Below, one piece after another: positions 33,604 through 42,879 of a stretch of DNA of 64,000 bases. Source of the DNA: Rhodospirillaceae bacterium UBA6219 (GTDB taxonomy: Bacteria > Pseudomonadota > Alphaproteobacteria > Rhodospirillales > Magnetospirillaceae); the NCBI GenBank assembly GCA_002435715.1, contig DISD01000072.1, positions 12,798 through 76,797 on the forward strand, written 5' to 3'. The notes under the pieces are model-generated. The model searched no databases, was not told the origin of the DNA, and saw nothing but the letters and a program-made list of their open reading frames with translations. Position numbers and translations under genes: made by a program. The first letter of the stretch is position 1; the number at the start of each line of letters is the position of its first letter.

Positions 33604-34335
33604 TTAGATCCCCTGATAGCGGATGGCCGGCTCGACGCCCAGATCGGCGCGGATGCGGCTGGTGGCTTCCTTCGAGATACGCTGGGAAATCTCGGATTTG
33701 GGGTCGTTCAGATCACCGAACAGCATGGCGGCCCCGCCATCCTTGGAACACGCCTCGACGCAGGCCGGCTGGCCGCCGGCATCGATGCGATGGGCACAAA
33801 GCGTGCAGCCCTCGACACAGCCCTTGCCGCGCGGATTGACGGCTTTCTGGTCGGTCTGGTCTTCATGGGCGAAGGACCGCGCCTTATAGGGGCAGGCCAT
33901 CATGCAATAGCGGCAGCCGATGCAGATGTGGCGGTCCACCAGGACGATGCCGTCGGCCCGCTTCATCGACGCACCGGTGGGGCAGACATCGACGCAGGGC
34001 GGGTGTGCGCAATGCTGGCACATGACGGGCAGCGAATGCTGGTTGCCGGTCTTGAGGTCGGTGACGTCCACCTTGCGGATATACTGGGCGTCGGTGGCCG
34101 GACGGTCCAAGGCGGGCAGGCCCATCTCGGTCTTGCAGGCATCGACGCAGGCGGTGCAGCCGCTGTCGCATTTGCTGGTGTCGATCAACAGGCCCCAGCG
34201 ATTGGTGGCGCTGGCCGGTTGGCCGAGGGCGCGGGCCTGGGCGGCCGGCGCGATCAAGGTCAGGCCGGGGGCGATGGTCACCGCGCCGACCGCCGCCGCC
34301 TTCAACAGATCGCGGCGTGTGGTGTCGTGGTTCAT
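33604..34335 (-). CDS. dsrO: DsrO, periplasmic iron-sulfur protein
   Basis: 243 aa. A twin-arginine signal (TTRRDLLKAAAVGAVT) exports it folded. Several ferredoxin-type cysteine sets are visible (CDSGCTACVDAC, CQHCAHPPCVDVC, CIGCRYCMMAC, CVEGCTLC). It relays electrons within DsrMKJOP on the periplasmic face. Start chosen at 34335, where the Tat signal begins; its ATG shares one base with the dsrJ stop. Confidence 0.95.
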   Translation of the reverse strand: MNHDTTRRDLLKAAAVGAVTIAPGLTLIAPAAQARALGQPASATNRWGLLIDTSKCDSGCTACVDACKTEMGLPALDRPATDAQYIRKVDVTDLKTGNQHSLPVMCQHCAHPPCVDVCPTGASMKRADGIVLVDRHICIGCRYCMMACPYKARSFAHEDQTDQKAVNPRGKGCVEGCTLCAHRIDAGGQPACVEACSKDGGAAMLFGDLNDPKSEISQRISKEATSRIRADLGVEPAIRYQGI

Positions 34336-34736
34336 CACTTGGCCTCCGCTTGCTGCTGCGGCTGTTGCGGCGTGGTGGCGTGACAGCTGAAGCAATCGAC
34401 GCTGACCGCCGCGTATTCATGACAGGACGCGCAGAACTGGCCCGGGGCGTTGACCGGCACCGCATGGCCGTCCTTGACCTGGGCGTGGCAGGACACGCAT
34501 TCCTTCAGGCTGTATTTGGCCCCCCGGATCCCCTGGCGCAGGGTGTCGTCGCGCTGGTGCTTCAAGAAGTCGAAATGGTGCCGGCGCATGGTGGCCGGAT
34601 CATCCACGCACGACCCCCCAAGGGCCGTTGAAGTGGCCTTGGGGAAGCTTGGGCCGGTTTCCCCGGCCCAGGCATATCCCCCCATGGCGCTGAACAGCCC
34701 CAGCAACAGGGCCAACAGGACAGCCCGCACGCCCAT
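34335..34736 (-). CDS. dsrJ: DsrJ, triheme cytochrome c
   Basis: 133 aa with an N-terminal signal/anchor (MGVRAVLLALLLGLFSAMGG) and three heme c sites CVSCH, CASCH and CFSCH. Periplasmic subunit of DsrMKJOP. A Gln/Pro-rich end follows. The frame is open far upstream inside dsrL, but the ATG at 34736 begins the export signal. It overlaps the dsrL stop region only marginally. Confidence 0.95.
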   Translation of the reverse strand: MGVRAVLLALLLGLFSAMGGYAWAGETGPSFPKATSTALGGSCVDDPATMRRHHFDFLKHQRDDTLRQGIRGAKYSLKECVSCHAQVKDGHAVPVNAPGQFCASCHEYAAVSVDCFSCHATTPQQPQQQAEAK

Positions 34737-34738
34737 GC

Positions 34739-36691
34739 CTATTCCCCCAAGCCCATCTGGATATAGCCGGTGGGGCAAACATCGGCACAGATGTGGCAAC
34801 CGATGCACTTGGAATAATCGGTCTGCACGTAACGCCCGGTGGTGCGTTCGGACTTGCCCACCCGGCTGACCGCCGTCTGCGGGCAGAACACCACGCAATT
34901 GTCGCATTCGAAGCACAGGCCGCACGACATGCAACGCTTGGCTTCGTCGATGGCCTGGCTTTCGTCCAGTTTCAGCAGGCGTTCGGTGAAATTGCCGATC
35001 ACCTCGTCGGCACCGATATGGATTTCGCTGCGATGGCGGCGCGGGTTGTGGGTGAAGTGACCCAGGAACAATTCTTCGTGGGTGATGATTTCGTTGGCGC
35101 CGCGATCCTCGAAATTGTGCACGGCGAATTTGGCGCCGCTGGTGCCGCGCGTCGGCATGCCGTCATATTCGGCCGGAGACAGATTGGTTTCGCGCAGCTT
35201 GTTCAACAGCTTCCAATGCTGCACGTCCACCTTGGGGCGCTTGGACACTTCGCCGCTTTCCAGGAACTCGGCGATCGAGGCCGCCGCCACCCGGCCGTGG
35301 CCGATGGCGGTGGTCAGCAGATGCGGACGCACCACGTCGCCACCGACGAAATGCTTGGGGCGGCCGGGGATGCGCATGGTCTTGTCGGCATTGATGAAGC
35401 CGTTACCGTTATCCAGTTCCGGCAGGCCTTCCAGATCGCCCTTTTGGCCGATGGCGGCGACGATCAGATCGGCTTCGATGATGAATTCGGTGCCGGCGAC
35501 GGGCTCGGGGACCATGCCGTTCATGGTGCACTTGCACATCTTGAGGCCAGTGGCGCGGCCATCGGCGCCCTTCAGCACCTCCAACGGCATGACGCCGCCC
35601 TTGATGTCGATGCCTTCGCGCTTGGCGTCGTCCACCTCGCGCTGAGCCGCCATCATCTTTTCCACCGGGAACAGGCTGGTCAGGGTGGTTTCGCAGCCCT
35701 CGCGCTTGGCCGCCGAGGCCACGTCATGGGCGGCTTCGCCGAAGATCACATGTTCGATGCGGTCCTGGGCCGAGACTTCCTTGATGTGGCCCAGACGGCG
35801 GGCGACCGAGGCCACGTCGATGGAGGTGTCGCCACCGCCGACCACGATGATACGCCCGGTCACCGCCTGCAGGCGGCCTTCGTTGAAGGCTTTCAGGAAG
35901 GCGATGCCCGACACGCAATTGGGGGTGTTTTCCCAGCCGGGAACCGGCAGGCCGCGGCCCTTATGGGTGCCGACACCCCAGAAGATGGCGTCGAAATCGG
36001 CTTCCAACTGGGCGATGGTGACGTCACGGCCGACACGCATGTTGGTCTTGACGGTGACCCCCAAATCGATGATGCGCTTGATTTCCGCGTCCATGACATC
36101 GCGCGGCACGCGATAGCCGGGAATGCCATACCGCATGAAGCCGCCCAATTCGGCGTTGGCTTCGAACAGGGTCACCGCGATGCCGCGACGGCGCAGTTGG
36201 AAGGCCGCCGACAGACCGGCGGGGCCGCCGCCGATGACGGCGACATGCTTGCCGGTTTCGGCCGTCACCGCAGGGTAGGCGGCGTTGTTGTCGATGGCCC
36301 AATCGCCGACGAAATGTTCGACGGAATTGATGCCCACATGCTCTTCCACCATGTTGCGGTTACAGCCCTGCTCGCACGGAGCGGGGCAGACGCGGCCCAT
36401 GATGGACGGGAAGGGGTTGGCGTCGGTCATGCGGGCAAAGGCGTATTGCTGCCAACTGGTGTCGGCCGGCGGCTTTTCCATGCCCCGCGTGATGTCCAGC
36501 CAGCCACGGATGTCGTGACCCGACGGGCACGAGCCCGAGCACGGCGGCGTGCGCAGCACGTAAGTGGGGCATTTGTGCGACCAGCCCGCCTGGAAAATGG
36601 CGTCGGTCCACTGCGGATAATCGGTGGCGCCATCCTTGTAACGGCGGAAATTCTTGCCTTCGGTGATCGCCTTGGCGGTGGTCTTGGCCAT
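34739..36691 (-). CDS. dsrL: DsrL, iron-sulfur flavoprotein NAD(P)H oxidoreductase
   Basis: 650 aa, related to the glutamate synthase small subunit. N-terminal Cys cluster (CPTYVLRTPPCSGSCPSGHD), FAD-binding GGGPAGLSAAFQ, NAD(P)-binding VVGGGDTSIDVASVARR, and a C-terminal two-cluster ferredoxin domain (CMSCGLCFECDNC, CIGCHICADVCP). DsrL is tied to the sulfur-oxidising direction of the pathway, taking electrons from DsrAB to NAD+. Its presence supports the oxidative assignment. Confidence 0.95.
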   Translation of the reverse strand: MAKTTAKAITEGKNFRRYKDGATDYPQWTDAIFQAGWSHKCPTYVLRTPPCSGSCPSGHDIRGWLDITRGMEKPPADTSWQQYAFARMTDANPFPSIMGRVCPAPCEQGCNRNMVEEHVGINSVEHFVGDWAIDNNAAYPAVTAETGKHVAVIGGGPAGLSAAFQLRRRGIAVTLFEANAELGGFMRYGIPGYRVPRDVMDAEIKRIIDLGVTVKTNMRVGRDVTIAQLEADFDAIFWGVGTHKGRGLPVPGWENTPNCVSGIAFLKAFNEGRLQAVTGRIIVVGGGDTSIDVASVARRLGHIKEVSAQDRIEHVIFGEAAHDVASAAKREGCETTLTSLFPVEKMMAAQREVDDAKREGIDIKGGVMPLEVLKGADGRATGLKMCKCTMNGMVPEPVAGTEFIIEADLIVAAIGQKGDLEGLPELDNGNGFINADKTMRIPGRPKHFVGGDVVRPHLLTTAIGHGRVAAASIAEFLESGEVSKRPKVDVQHWKLLNKLRETNLSPAEYDGMPTRGTSGAKFAVHNFEDRGANEIITHEELFLGHFTHNPRRHRSEIHIGADEVIGNFTERLLKLDESQAIDEAKRCMSCGLCFECDNCVVFCPQTAVSRVGKSERTTGRYVQTDYSKCIGCHICADVCPTGYIQMGLGE

Positions 36692-36732
36692 GAAACCCTC
36701 TCCCTGAAACTGAATATTTTTTCAGTCGTTCT

Positions 36733-38247
36733 TCAGTCGTTATTGCCGAGCACGATGGCGTTGCTCACCAATTGGTGAACCGACACGATCATTTCCCGGT
36801 CGAAGCCGTAAGTGGGCAGCACCTTGGTAAACTGCGCCTTGCAAATGGCGCAGATGGCCGCCATGTGGGTGACGCCTTCGCGTTTGACCACATCGTTCAG
36901 CGCTTCCATGCGGGGCGCCGAGCCCTTGATGCGGACATCCATCAATTCGTCGGTCAACAGACCGCCGCCACCGCCGCAACAGAACGTCTTTTCGCCGATG
37001 GTGTCGGCGTGCATGTCGACGAATTTCGGCACGCAGGCCTTGATCACTTCGCGCGGGATGACGAACTGGCCGCCGGCGAAATCGCCCATGCGGCTGGCCC
37101 GCGCCACGTTGCACGAATCGTGGAAGGTCAGCACCATGCCGTCATTGCCGGACTTGTCCAGCTTGATGCCGCCACGCTTGATCAGGTCATAGGTGAATTC
37201 CAGGATATGCTGCGGCTTGGGGTAGCGCGGATCCAGGAAGTCCATGGGACCGATGAGCGTGTTCAGGAACGAATACGCCACGCGCCAGGCATGGCCGCAT
37301 TCGCCGAAGATGATGCGCTTGACGCCCAGTTCCAAAGCCGCCTCGCGGATGCGCATGGCGATCTTTTGCATCTGTTCGTAATTGCCGATGAACATGGCGA
37401 AATTGGCGGCTTCGGTGGCCTTGGTGGACAGCGTCCACGAGGTGCCGGCGGCGTGGAACACCTTGGCGTAACCCATCAGGCCCAGAACATGCGGCTCGGC
37501 GAAGAAATCCGCCGACGGCGTCACCAACAGAATCTCGGCGCCTTCTTGGTCCACCGGCATGCGGATGTCCTGGCCGGTTTCGTCCTTCAGGTCTTCTTCC
37601 AGGCCTTCCAGATTGTCGATCAGCGCCGGTCCGGGCAGGCCCAGATTGTTGCCGATCTTGTGGACCTTGCCGATGATCTCGTTGGCGTATTTATGGCCCA
37701 GGCCGATATTGTCCATGATGTCGCGGGCCGCCATGGACACTTCGGCGGTGTCGATGCCATAGGGGCAGAACACCGAGCAGCGGCGGCATTGCGAACACTG
37801 GTGGAAGTAGTTGAACCATTCGTCCAACACCTCCTTGGTGAATTCCCGCGCGCCGACCAGCTTGCCCATGCCGACCGCCCCCAAGGCCTTGCCGACAGGG
37901 GTGAAATAGCGGCGATAGACGGACCGGAACAGGTCTTGGCGGGCCACCGGCATGTTCTTGGGGTCGCCGGTGCCCAGGAAGTAATGGCATTTGTCGGTGC
38001 AGGCGCCGCATTTGACGCAGATGTCCATGTAGACCTGCAGGCTTTTGTACTTGCCCAACAGTTCGCCCATTCGGGCGATGCCCTTTTCCTGCCAATCGGG
38101 AACCAGTTCGCCGGGGAAACCCAACGGCTCGTTATGGGCGGGTGCGGCCACATAGGGCTTGGACTGTGCCATGGCGTCGGGCTGCAGGCAGGGGATGGCC
38201 CGTTCGGCGGGGTCGCCCATGGCGGGGATTTTGGTGTCGGCGGCCAT
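36733..38247 (-). CDS. dsrK: DsrK, cytoplasmic iron-sulfur subunit (HdrD-like)
   Basis: 504 aa. Two [4Fe-4S] motifs (CVKCGACTDKC, CSQCRRCSVFC) and two CCG-type cysteine segments (HDSCNVARAS, FCCGGGGGLL) like the heterodisulfide reductase catalytic subunit. It is the site where DsrC trisulfide or disulfide is handled by the membrane complex. Start at 38247, 4 nt after the dsrM stop. Confidence 0.95.
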   Translation of the reverse strand: MAADTKIPAMGDPAERAIPCLQPDAMAQSKPYVAAPAHNEPLGFPGELVPDWQEKGIARMGELLGKYKSLQVYMDICVKCGACTDKCHYFLGTGDPKNMPVARQDLFRSVYRRYFTPVGKALGAVGMGKLVGAREFTKEVLDEWFNYFHQCSQCRRCSVFCPYGIDTAEVSMAARDIMDNIGLGHKYANEIIGKVHKIGNNLGLPGPALIDNLEGLEEDLKDETGQDIRMPVDQEGAEILLVTPSADFFAEPHVLGLMGYAKVFHAAGTSWTLSTKATEAANFAMFIGNYEQMQKIAMRIREAALELGVKRIIFGECGHAWRVAYSFLNTLIGPMDFLDPRYPKPQHILEFTYDLIKRGGIKLDKSGNDGMVLTFHDSCNVARASRMGDFAGGQFVIPREVIKACVPKFVDMHADTIGEKTFCCGGGGGLLTDELMDVRIKGSAPRMEALNDVVKREGVTHMAAICAICKAQFTKVLPTYGFDREMIVSVHQLVSNAIVLGNND

Positions 38248-38251
38248 GGGC

Positions 38252-38980
38252 TTAATTCCTCTCGCGTTCCAATTGGGCAGCCCAGGGCGCCAGATGGCGG
38301 CGTTCACGCGGGTCGTCGGCCTGGTTGCGGGTGGGGCTGAAGAATACGCCCGGCGCATGCAGCAGCTTGGAGAACGGGAAGACCAGCATCAGCAACGCCA
38401 CCAGGAACAGGTGGATGGCCAGGATCGGGTCAGCGGGCAGGGCGCGGATGTCGAACACCATCAGGCCCAGGAAAAAGCTTTTGACGGCGACGATGTCGGT
38501 GTGGGCGACCATCTTCATCATCATGCCGCTGGCGCCTATGGCCAACAGCAGCGCCAGCATCAGGTAATCGGACGGACCGCTGATATAGGCGATGCGTTGG
38601 ATGACGATGCGGCGGACGAACAAGGCCGCCAGGCCGGCCAGCATGGCCATGCCGCCATAGATGCCGAAGGGCTGCAGCCAGACGATGGGGGCCCAGACCG
38701 GGTCGATGAAATAGCGCAGGTGGCGGACCACCACCAGGGCCAGGCCCAGATGGAAGACCATGGCGAAAATCCACAAGGGCTTGTTGGCCTTGAACAGACT
38801 TTCGAAAAGCGCGACCTCGCGCCCCACCCGAAACGCAGCGCCGGCTGGGGTCAGCGGGGCCGGGGTGGTGGGAATCTTCAGCGGCGCCGGGGTGCGGGCA
38901 TATTGGGCCACTTTCAGGCCCACACCCACCACCAGGATCGCGAATGCCGCGTAGAATAGAATGGCGAAAAAGGTCGTCAC
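38252..38980 (-). CDS. dsrM: DsrM, cytochrome b-type membrane subunit
   Basis: 242-aa NarI-like membrane protein with about five helices and conserved histidines for heme b (VFHLGLALVVVRH, MVAHTD, HLFLVALL). Transfers electrons between quinone and DsrK. The start is a GTG at 38980 preceded by GAGG, giving VTTFFAILFY; the open frame further upstream is not conserved-looking. Confidence 0.93.
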   Translation of the reverse strand: MTTFFAILFYAAFAILVVGVGLKVAQYARTPAPLKIPTTPAPLTPAGAAFRVGREVALFESLFKANKPLWIFAMVFHLGLALVVVRHLRYFIDPVWAPIVWLQPFGIYGGMAMLAGLAALFVRRIVIQRIAYISGPSDYLMLALLLAIGASGMMMKMVAHTDIVAVKSFFLGLMVFDIRALPADPILAIHLFLVALLMLVFPFSKLLHAPGVFFSPTRNQADDPRERRHLAPWAAQLERERN

Positions 38981-39085
38981 GTCATCCTCGGGTCTGCCGT
39001 GCGGACACACCTGTCCGGTTGCCCGTTTGTAGCGGGCAGGGAAAGGCGCCCCCGCCAGCGGCGGGGGCAATGATCACGTCAAAAC

Positions 39086-39418
39086 TTAGACGCAGCCGGT
39101 CGGCTTGGGCAGGCCGGCGATCTTGCACGCCTGCTTGCCGGGGCCATAGGGGAACAACTCGTACAGATACTTGTTGTTGCCCTTTTCCGGACCCATCTTC
39201 TTGGCGATGGCCTTGGTCAGCACGCGCACGGCCGGGGCGATCTGGTATTCGGCATAGTACTCGCGCAGGAAGTTCACCACTTCCCAATGCTCGGGAGACA
39301 TGTCGATCCCTTCGTCCTTGGCGATCAGGCCGGCCAGATCCTCGTTCCAGTCGTTGATGTTGACCAGGAAGCCTTCTTCGTCAGCCTCGACGCTTTTGCC
39401 GTTGGTTTCGTAAGCCAT
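39086..39418 (-). CDS. dsrC: DsrC, sulfur-carrier protein
   Basis: 110 aa. The flexible C-terminal arm has both redox cysteines, C98 and the penultimate C109 (Cx10C, PTGCV). These form the trisulfide that is the substrate and product of DsrAB and DsrMKJOP. Having both separates it from single-cysteine TusE homologues. Canonical position between dsrH and dsrM. Confidence 0.97.
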   Translation of the reverse strand: MAYETNGKSVEADEEGFLVNINDWNEDLAGLIAKDEGIDMSPEHWEVVNFLREYYAEYQIAPAVRVLTKAIAKKMGPEKGNNKYLYELFPYGPGKQACKIAGLPKPTGCV

Positions 39419-39442
39419 CTGTTTTACTCCCTCTTCTTGTTA

Positions 39443-39751
39443 TCAAAGCCAGGCATGAACGGCGGAGCTTTCCGCCGCCAGGTCGACGAAGCCGTCATAA
39501 TCGACAACCCCGATACCGTCGGCCACGCCGGCCGGATCCAGACCCCGAGCCTTTAGATCGGGGCCAAGCACGAAAATCTTCACCGATTGCGCCGCGTCGG
39601 CCAGCTTGGGGGCCAGGGCGGTGGCGGCCATGGCGGCGACCACCGCGTCTTCCATCAGCAAAACGCAATCGCCGTCTTGGGCGTGGCCCAGGCAGGATTG
39701 CAGATTGGCGCGTTCGAACGGTGACTTGTTGACGGTGTGCAAGGTGCTCAT
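39443..39751 (-). CDS. dsrH: DsrH, sulfurtransferase subunit
   Basis: 102 aa, DsrH/TusB family, with the conserved cysteine at position 20 (ERANLQSC). Part of the DsrE2F2H2 heterohexamer that relays sulfur to DsrC. Confidence 0.95.
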   Translation of the reverse strand: MSTLHTVNKSPFERANLQSCLGHAQDGDCVLLMEDAVVAAMAATALAPKLADAAQSVKIFVLGPDLKARGLDPAGVADGIGVVDYDGFVDLAAESSAVHAWL

Positions 39752-39764
39752 GGTCGTTCTCTCC

Positions 39765-40148
39765 TTACGCCGTCATCACCACGTCCATCTCGCCCATCAG
39801 CTTGGCCATCTCGGCGCGGCTGACGACCTCGACGTCGACCAACAGGTCGGCTTCGGACAGGCCCCGTTCTTCCAGGCTTTCGCGCTCGACGAACAGCTTT
39901 TCGATGTCATAGCCTTCCAGCGCCCGATAAGTGGGCGAGAAGTTCTTGTGGCCCAGATCCTTGGTGTCCTGGCCCTTCTTGATCTGGTAGACGCCGTCAT
40001 CCAGGAAAGCCACATGGACGTCTTGGTCGAAAGCCGCCGAGATCAGCACCATTTCCAGCACTTCCAGCGCATAGACGGTGCCATAGGGGGCCTTGCGGTT
40101 GACGAACATGAACTTCTTGACGATACCGCCTTCGAATTCTTCTTCCAT
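39765..40148 (-). CDS. dsrF: DsrF, sulfurtransferase subunit
   Basis: 127 aa, DsrF/TusC family of the DsrE fold (FMFVNRKAPYGTVYALEVLEM). Structural partner in DsrEFH; no strictly required cysteine is expected in this subunit and none is apparent. Confidence 0.95.
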   Translation of the reverse strand: MEEEFEGGIVKKFMFVNRKAPYGTVYALEVLEMVLISAAFDQDVHVAFLDDGVYQIKKGQDTKDLGHKNFSPTYRALEGYDIEKLFVERESLEERGLSEADLLVDVEVVSRAEMAKLMGEMDVVMTA

Positions 40149-40160
40149 AACGTCTCCCCC

Positions 40161-40520
40161 TTAATCGCCGAAGGTGACCATGCGGTCGGCTTGGATGCCG
40201 GCCTCGATCAGCTGGCCCAGGCCCGAAATCCGGAAACCCGGGGCCAAGCTGTCTTCGACGATGCCGCGGCGCATGCCGGCGGCGACGCAAACCACCAGAT
40301 CGACGTGATGGTCTTCCGCCAGCTTCTGCCAGTTCTTGACCACGTTGCGGTCGTCGGACGGCGGGTCCGAATGCTTGGTCGCATTCAGAACCCCGTCGTA
40401 ATAGAAGAACACGCGGAAAATCTGGTGCCCCTTGTCGATGGCCGCCTTGGCGAAGCGATAGGCGGAATCCGAGGCCTGGTGGTTATAGGGGCCTTCGTTG
40501 ACCAGAATGCCGAACTTCAT
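40161..40520 (-). CDS. dsrE: DsrE, catalytic sulfurtransferase subunit
   Basis: 119 aa, DsrE/TusD family. The active-site cysteine is at residue 78 (VDLVVC), the same number as in the A. vinosum protein, and carries the persulfide passed on to DsrC. Together with dsrF and dsrH it marks the cluster as a sulfur-oxidiser type, since dsrEFH are characteristic of the oxidative pathway. Confidence 0.96.
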   Translation of the reverse strand: MKFGILVNEGPYNHQASDSAYRFAKAAIDKGHQIFRVFFYYDGVLNATKHSDPPSDDRNVVKNWQKLAEDHHVDLVVCVAAGMRRGIVEDSLAPGFRISGLGQLIEAGIQADRMVTFGD

Positions 40521-40532
40521 GCGCCTTCCCCC

Positions 40533-41603
40533 TTAGAAGTGCAGATGCGCCGACGTGTTCAGGTTGGCACGGCCACCGCGCCAATTGTCCACGTGGTACT
40601 TGGTGAAGGGCAGTTCGGTCAGCTCGAAGAAACGCGGCCAGCCGATGCGTTCGATCCATTCACCCATGCGTTCCCAAGCCCGGGCATCGGCCTTGTAGGC
40701 GCCCAGGATCTTGCGCACCACTTCGGCGGCTTCCGGCCAGCGCGGCGCGTTGTTGGGGATACCGGCGGCCACCAGCTTGTGGAACATCGGCTTGGAGCGC
40801 GTCGACGAATGCTTGCCGCCGACCCAGATGGCGATCTTGGAATTGACCGGGTCGTTGATCTGCATGGGCGGGCAGGGCGGATAACACGCACCGCAGCACA
40901 CGCATTTCTTTTCGTCCACTTCCAGGGACGGCTTGCCGCCGACCAGGGCCGGACGGATGGCCGCCACCGGGCAACGGGCGATGACGGCGGGACGTTCGCA
41001 GACGCCGGCCACCAGTTCGTGGTTGATCACCGGCGGCTTGGTGTGCTGGACGTTGATGGCGATGTCACCCTGGCCGCCGCAATTGATCTGGCAGCAGCTG
41101 GTGGTGATCTTGACGCGGTTGGGCATGTCTTCGTTCTTGAATTCATCCACCAACTGGTCCATCAGCGCCTTGACCACACCCGACGCGTCAGTGCCGGGAA
41201 TGTCGCAGTGCAGCCAGCCCTGGGTGTGGCTGATGAAGCCCACCGAATTGCCGGTGCCGCCCACCGGGAAGCCTTCGGCCTCCAGGCGGTCGATCAAGGG
41301 CGCGACGTTTTCTTCCTTCGGCGTCATGAACTCGACCGCCGAACGGATGGTGAAACGGATATAGCCGTCGCAGAATTCGTCGGCGATGTCGGCCAGCTTG
41401 CGGATGGTATAGACATCCATCTGGCGCTGGGTGCCGGCCTTGATGGTGAACATGGCGACACCGGTGTCGGACACGTGGCGCAACACGCCCGGACGCGGAC
41501 GGTCGTGCCAGGCCCAGCGGCCATAATTTTCCCGCAAAACCGGGTGCATGAACTGCGTGCTTTCAGGCACGCCGCTCTCGATGGGACGGCGCAATTCGCT
41601 CAT
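40533..41603 (-). CDS. dsrB: Reverse dissimilatory sulfite reductase, beta subunit
   Basis: 356 aa. The siroheme/iron-sulfur motif TTSCCQINCGG (C170, C171, C175) and a ferredoxin-like insert CVCCGACYPPCPP are visible. With DsrA it oxidises DsrC-bound sulfur to sulfite in the cytoplasm. Start at 41603, 25 nt after dsrA; upstream frame discarded because the conserved N-terminus begins at MSELRRPIESG. Confidence 0.96.
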   Translation of the reverse strand: MSELRRPIESGVPESTQFMHPVLRENYGRWAWHDRPRPGVLRHVSDTGVAMFTIKAGTQRQMDVYTIRKLADIADEFCDGYIRFTIRSAVEFMTPKEENVAPLIDRLEAEGFPVGGTGNSVGFISHTQGWLHCDIPGTDASGVVKALMDQLVDEFKNEDMPNRVKITTSCCQINCGGQGDIAINVQHTKPPVINHELVAGVCERPAVIARCPVAAIRPALVGGKPSLEVDEKKCVCCGACYPPCPPMQINDPVNSKIAIWVGGKHSSTRSKPMFHKLVAAGIPNNAPRWPEAAEVVRKILGAYKADARAWERMGEWIERIGWPRFFELTELPFTKYHVDNWRGGRANLNTSAHLHF

Positions 41604-41628
41604 GGGTGAAGTCTCCCCTCTCTCGTTC

Positions 41629-42879
41629 TTATTCGGCCGCGTTGGTCTTGCGTTCGTTCCACTTGCGGGCTTCGTCATCCCAGCCGTCGGTGCGGACATA
41701 GGAATTGGTGCGCGGCTGGGCGATCATGTTGACGTCAAGATCCAGGCCGATGCCTTCCAGGTAGTTGACCACGCCGATGCGTTCGATCATTTCGCCGGTA
41801 CGCTCGTGTTCCAGGGCGTTTTCGGCGAAGAAGTCCAGCATGTTGTGGGCCAGTTCCAGCAGACGCTCGTAATCGTCCTCGGTTTCCAACTTCATGAAGG
41901 GAACCAGGACCGAGCCCATCAGATCGCCGATCTTCAGCGTGCGCTTGCCACCCACCAGGATGGCGATGCCGCGGTCCTTGCCGGGCTTCAGTGCCTTGGT
42001 GCAGACGTTGATGCAGTGCATGCAGCGCACGCAGGACTTGTTGTCCACGTCCAAGGTGTCGTCGTCGTTCAGCGCCAGGGCCTGGGACGGGCACATGCGG
42101 ATCACCTGGTTGATGAATTCCTTGCGACCCAGCTGGGCGACCTTGGCCTTCACTTCGTCCTGGTTGACCTGCATGTCGTCGCGCCAGGTGCCGATGACGG
42201 CCACGTCGGCGCGTTGCGTCGCGTTGGCGCAGTCATTGGCGCAGCCCGAGAACTTGAACTTCATCTTATAGGGCAGGCTGGGGCGGTGGATGTCGTCGGT
42301 GAAGTCGTTGATCACCGTGCGGTGGGCCTTCAGCGTGTCGAAGCAGGCCTGTTCGCACCGCGCCTGACCCACACAGGACGCGGCGGTACGTACGCCGGCA
42401 CCGGCGCCGCCCATGTCGAAGCCCAGTTCGTTGATCTTGTCCCAGGCATGCTGCACCTGTTCGGTGCGGCAGCCCTGCATCATGATGTCGCCCGACTGGC
42501 CGTGCAGCGCGATCAGGCCGGACCCATGTTCGGCCCAGATGTCGCAAAGCGCGCGCAGGGTCTTGGTGTCATAGAAGAAGCCCGGCGCCGGCATGATGCG
42601 CAGCGTGTGGAATTCGGACGATTCGGGGTGCTTGTCGGCCACTTCGGAAAAGCGCGGGATGACGCCGGCACCATAGCCGAACACGCCGACCGTGCCGCCC
42701 TTCCAATAGCCCTTGCGGGTCTCGTAGCTCAGTTCCAACTGGCCCAACAGGCTTTTCATGTAATCGGCATAAGGCTGGCCTTCATCATTGGCCAGTCGCT
42801 TCAAACCGGTCACGAAGCTCGGCCAGGGACCGCTCTCCAACTGGTCCAGAAGCGGCGTCTGGGGCATCTTCTTCGACAT
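41629..42879 (-). CDS. dsrA: Reverse dissimilatory sulfite reductase, alpha subunit
   Basis: 416 aa. Siroheme-[4Fe-4S] ligands C169-x5-C175 and C213-x3-C217 (CVGQARC, CANDC) and a ferredoxin domain CVRCMHCINVC are intact. First gene of dsrABEFHCMKLJOP. Start at 42879 with GGGAGAG upstream. The oxidative (rDsr) assignment rests on dsrEFH and dsrL in the same operon and the alphaproteobacterial context, not on a tree. Confidence 0.96.
   Translation of the reverse strand: MSKKMPQTPLLDQLESGPWPSFVTGLKRLANDEGQPYADYMKSLLGQLELSYETRKGYWKGGTVGVFGYGAGVIPRFSEVADKHPESSEFHTLRIMPAPGFFYDTKTLRALCDIWAEHGSGLIALHGQSGDIMMQGCRTEQVQHAWDKINELGFDMGGAGAGVRTAASCVGQARCEQACFDTLKAHRTVINDFTDDIHRPSLPYKMKFKFSGCANDCANATQRADVAVIGTWRDDMQVNQDEVKAKVAQLGRKEFINQVIRMCPSQALALNDDDTLDVDNKSCVRCMHCINVCTKALKPGKDRGIAILVGGKRTLKIGDLMGSVLVPFMKLETEDDYERLLELAHNMLDFFAENALEHERTGEMIERIGVVNYLEGIGLDLDVNMIAQPRTNSYVRTDGWDDEARKWNERKTNAAE

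Noticed and set aside
32365..36778. Two very long plus-strand open frames (over 650 codons each) antisense to dsrP-dsrO and dsrL
   Set aside because: They mirror the codon bias of the dsr genes and have repetitive His/Gln/Asp/Gly composition; the minus-strand genes are full-length and carry all expected cysteine motifs.
32362..42879. dsr genes as a sulfate-reducer (reductive) pathway
   Set aside because: dsrE, dsrF, dsrH and dsrL are present, dsrD is absent, and no sat or apr genes occur nearby; this content is that of sulfur oxidisers.
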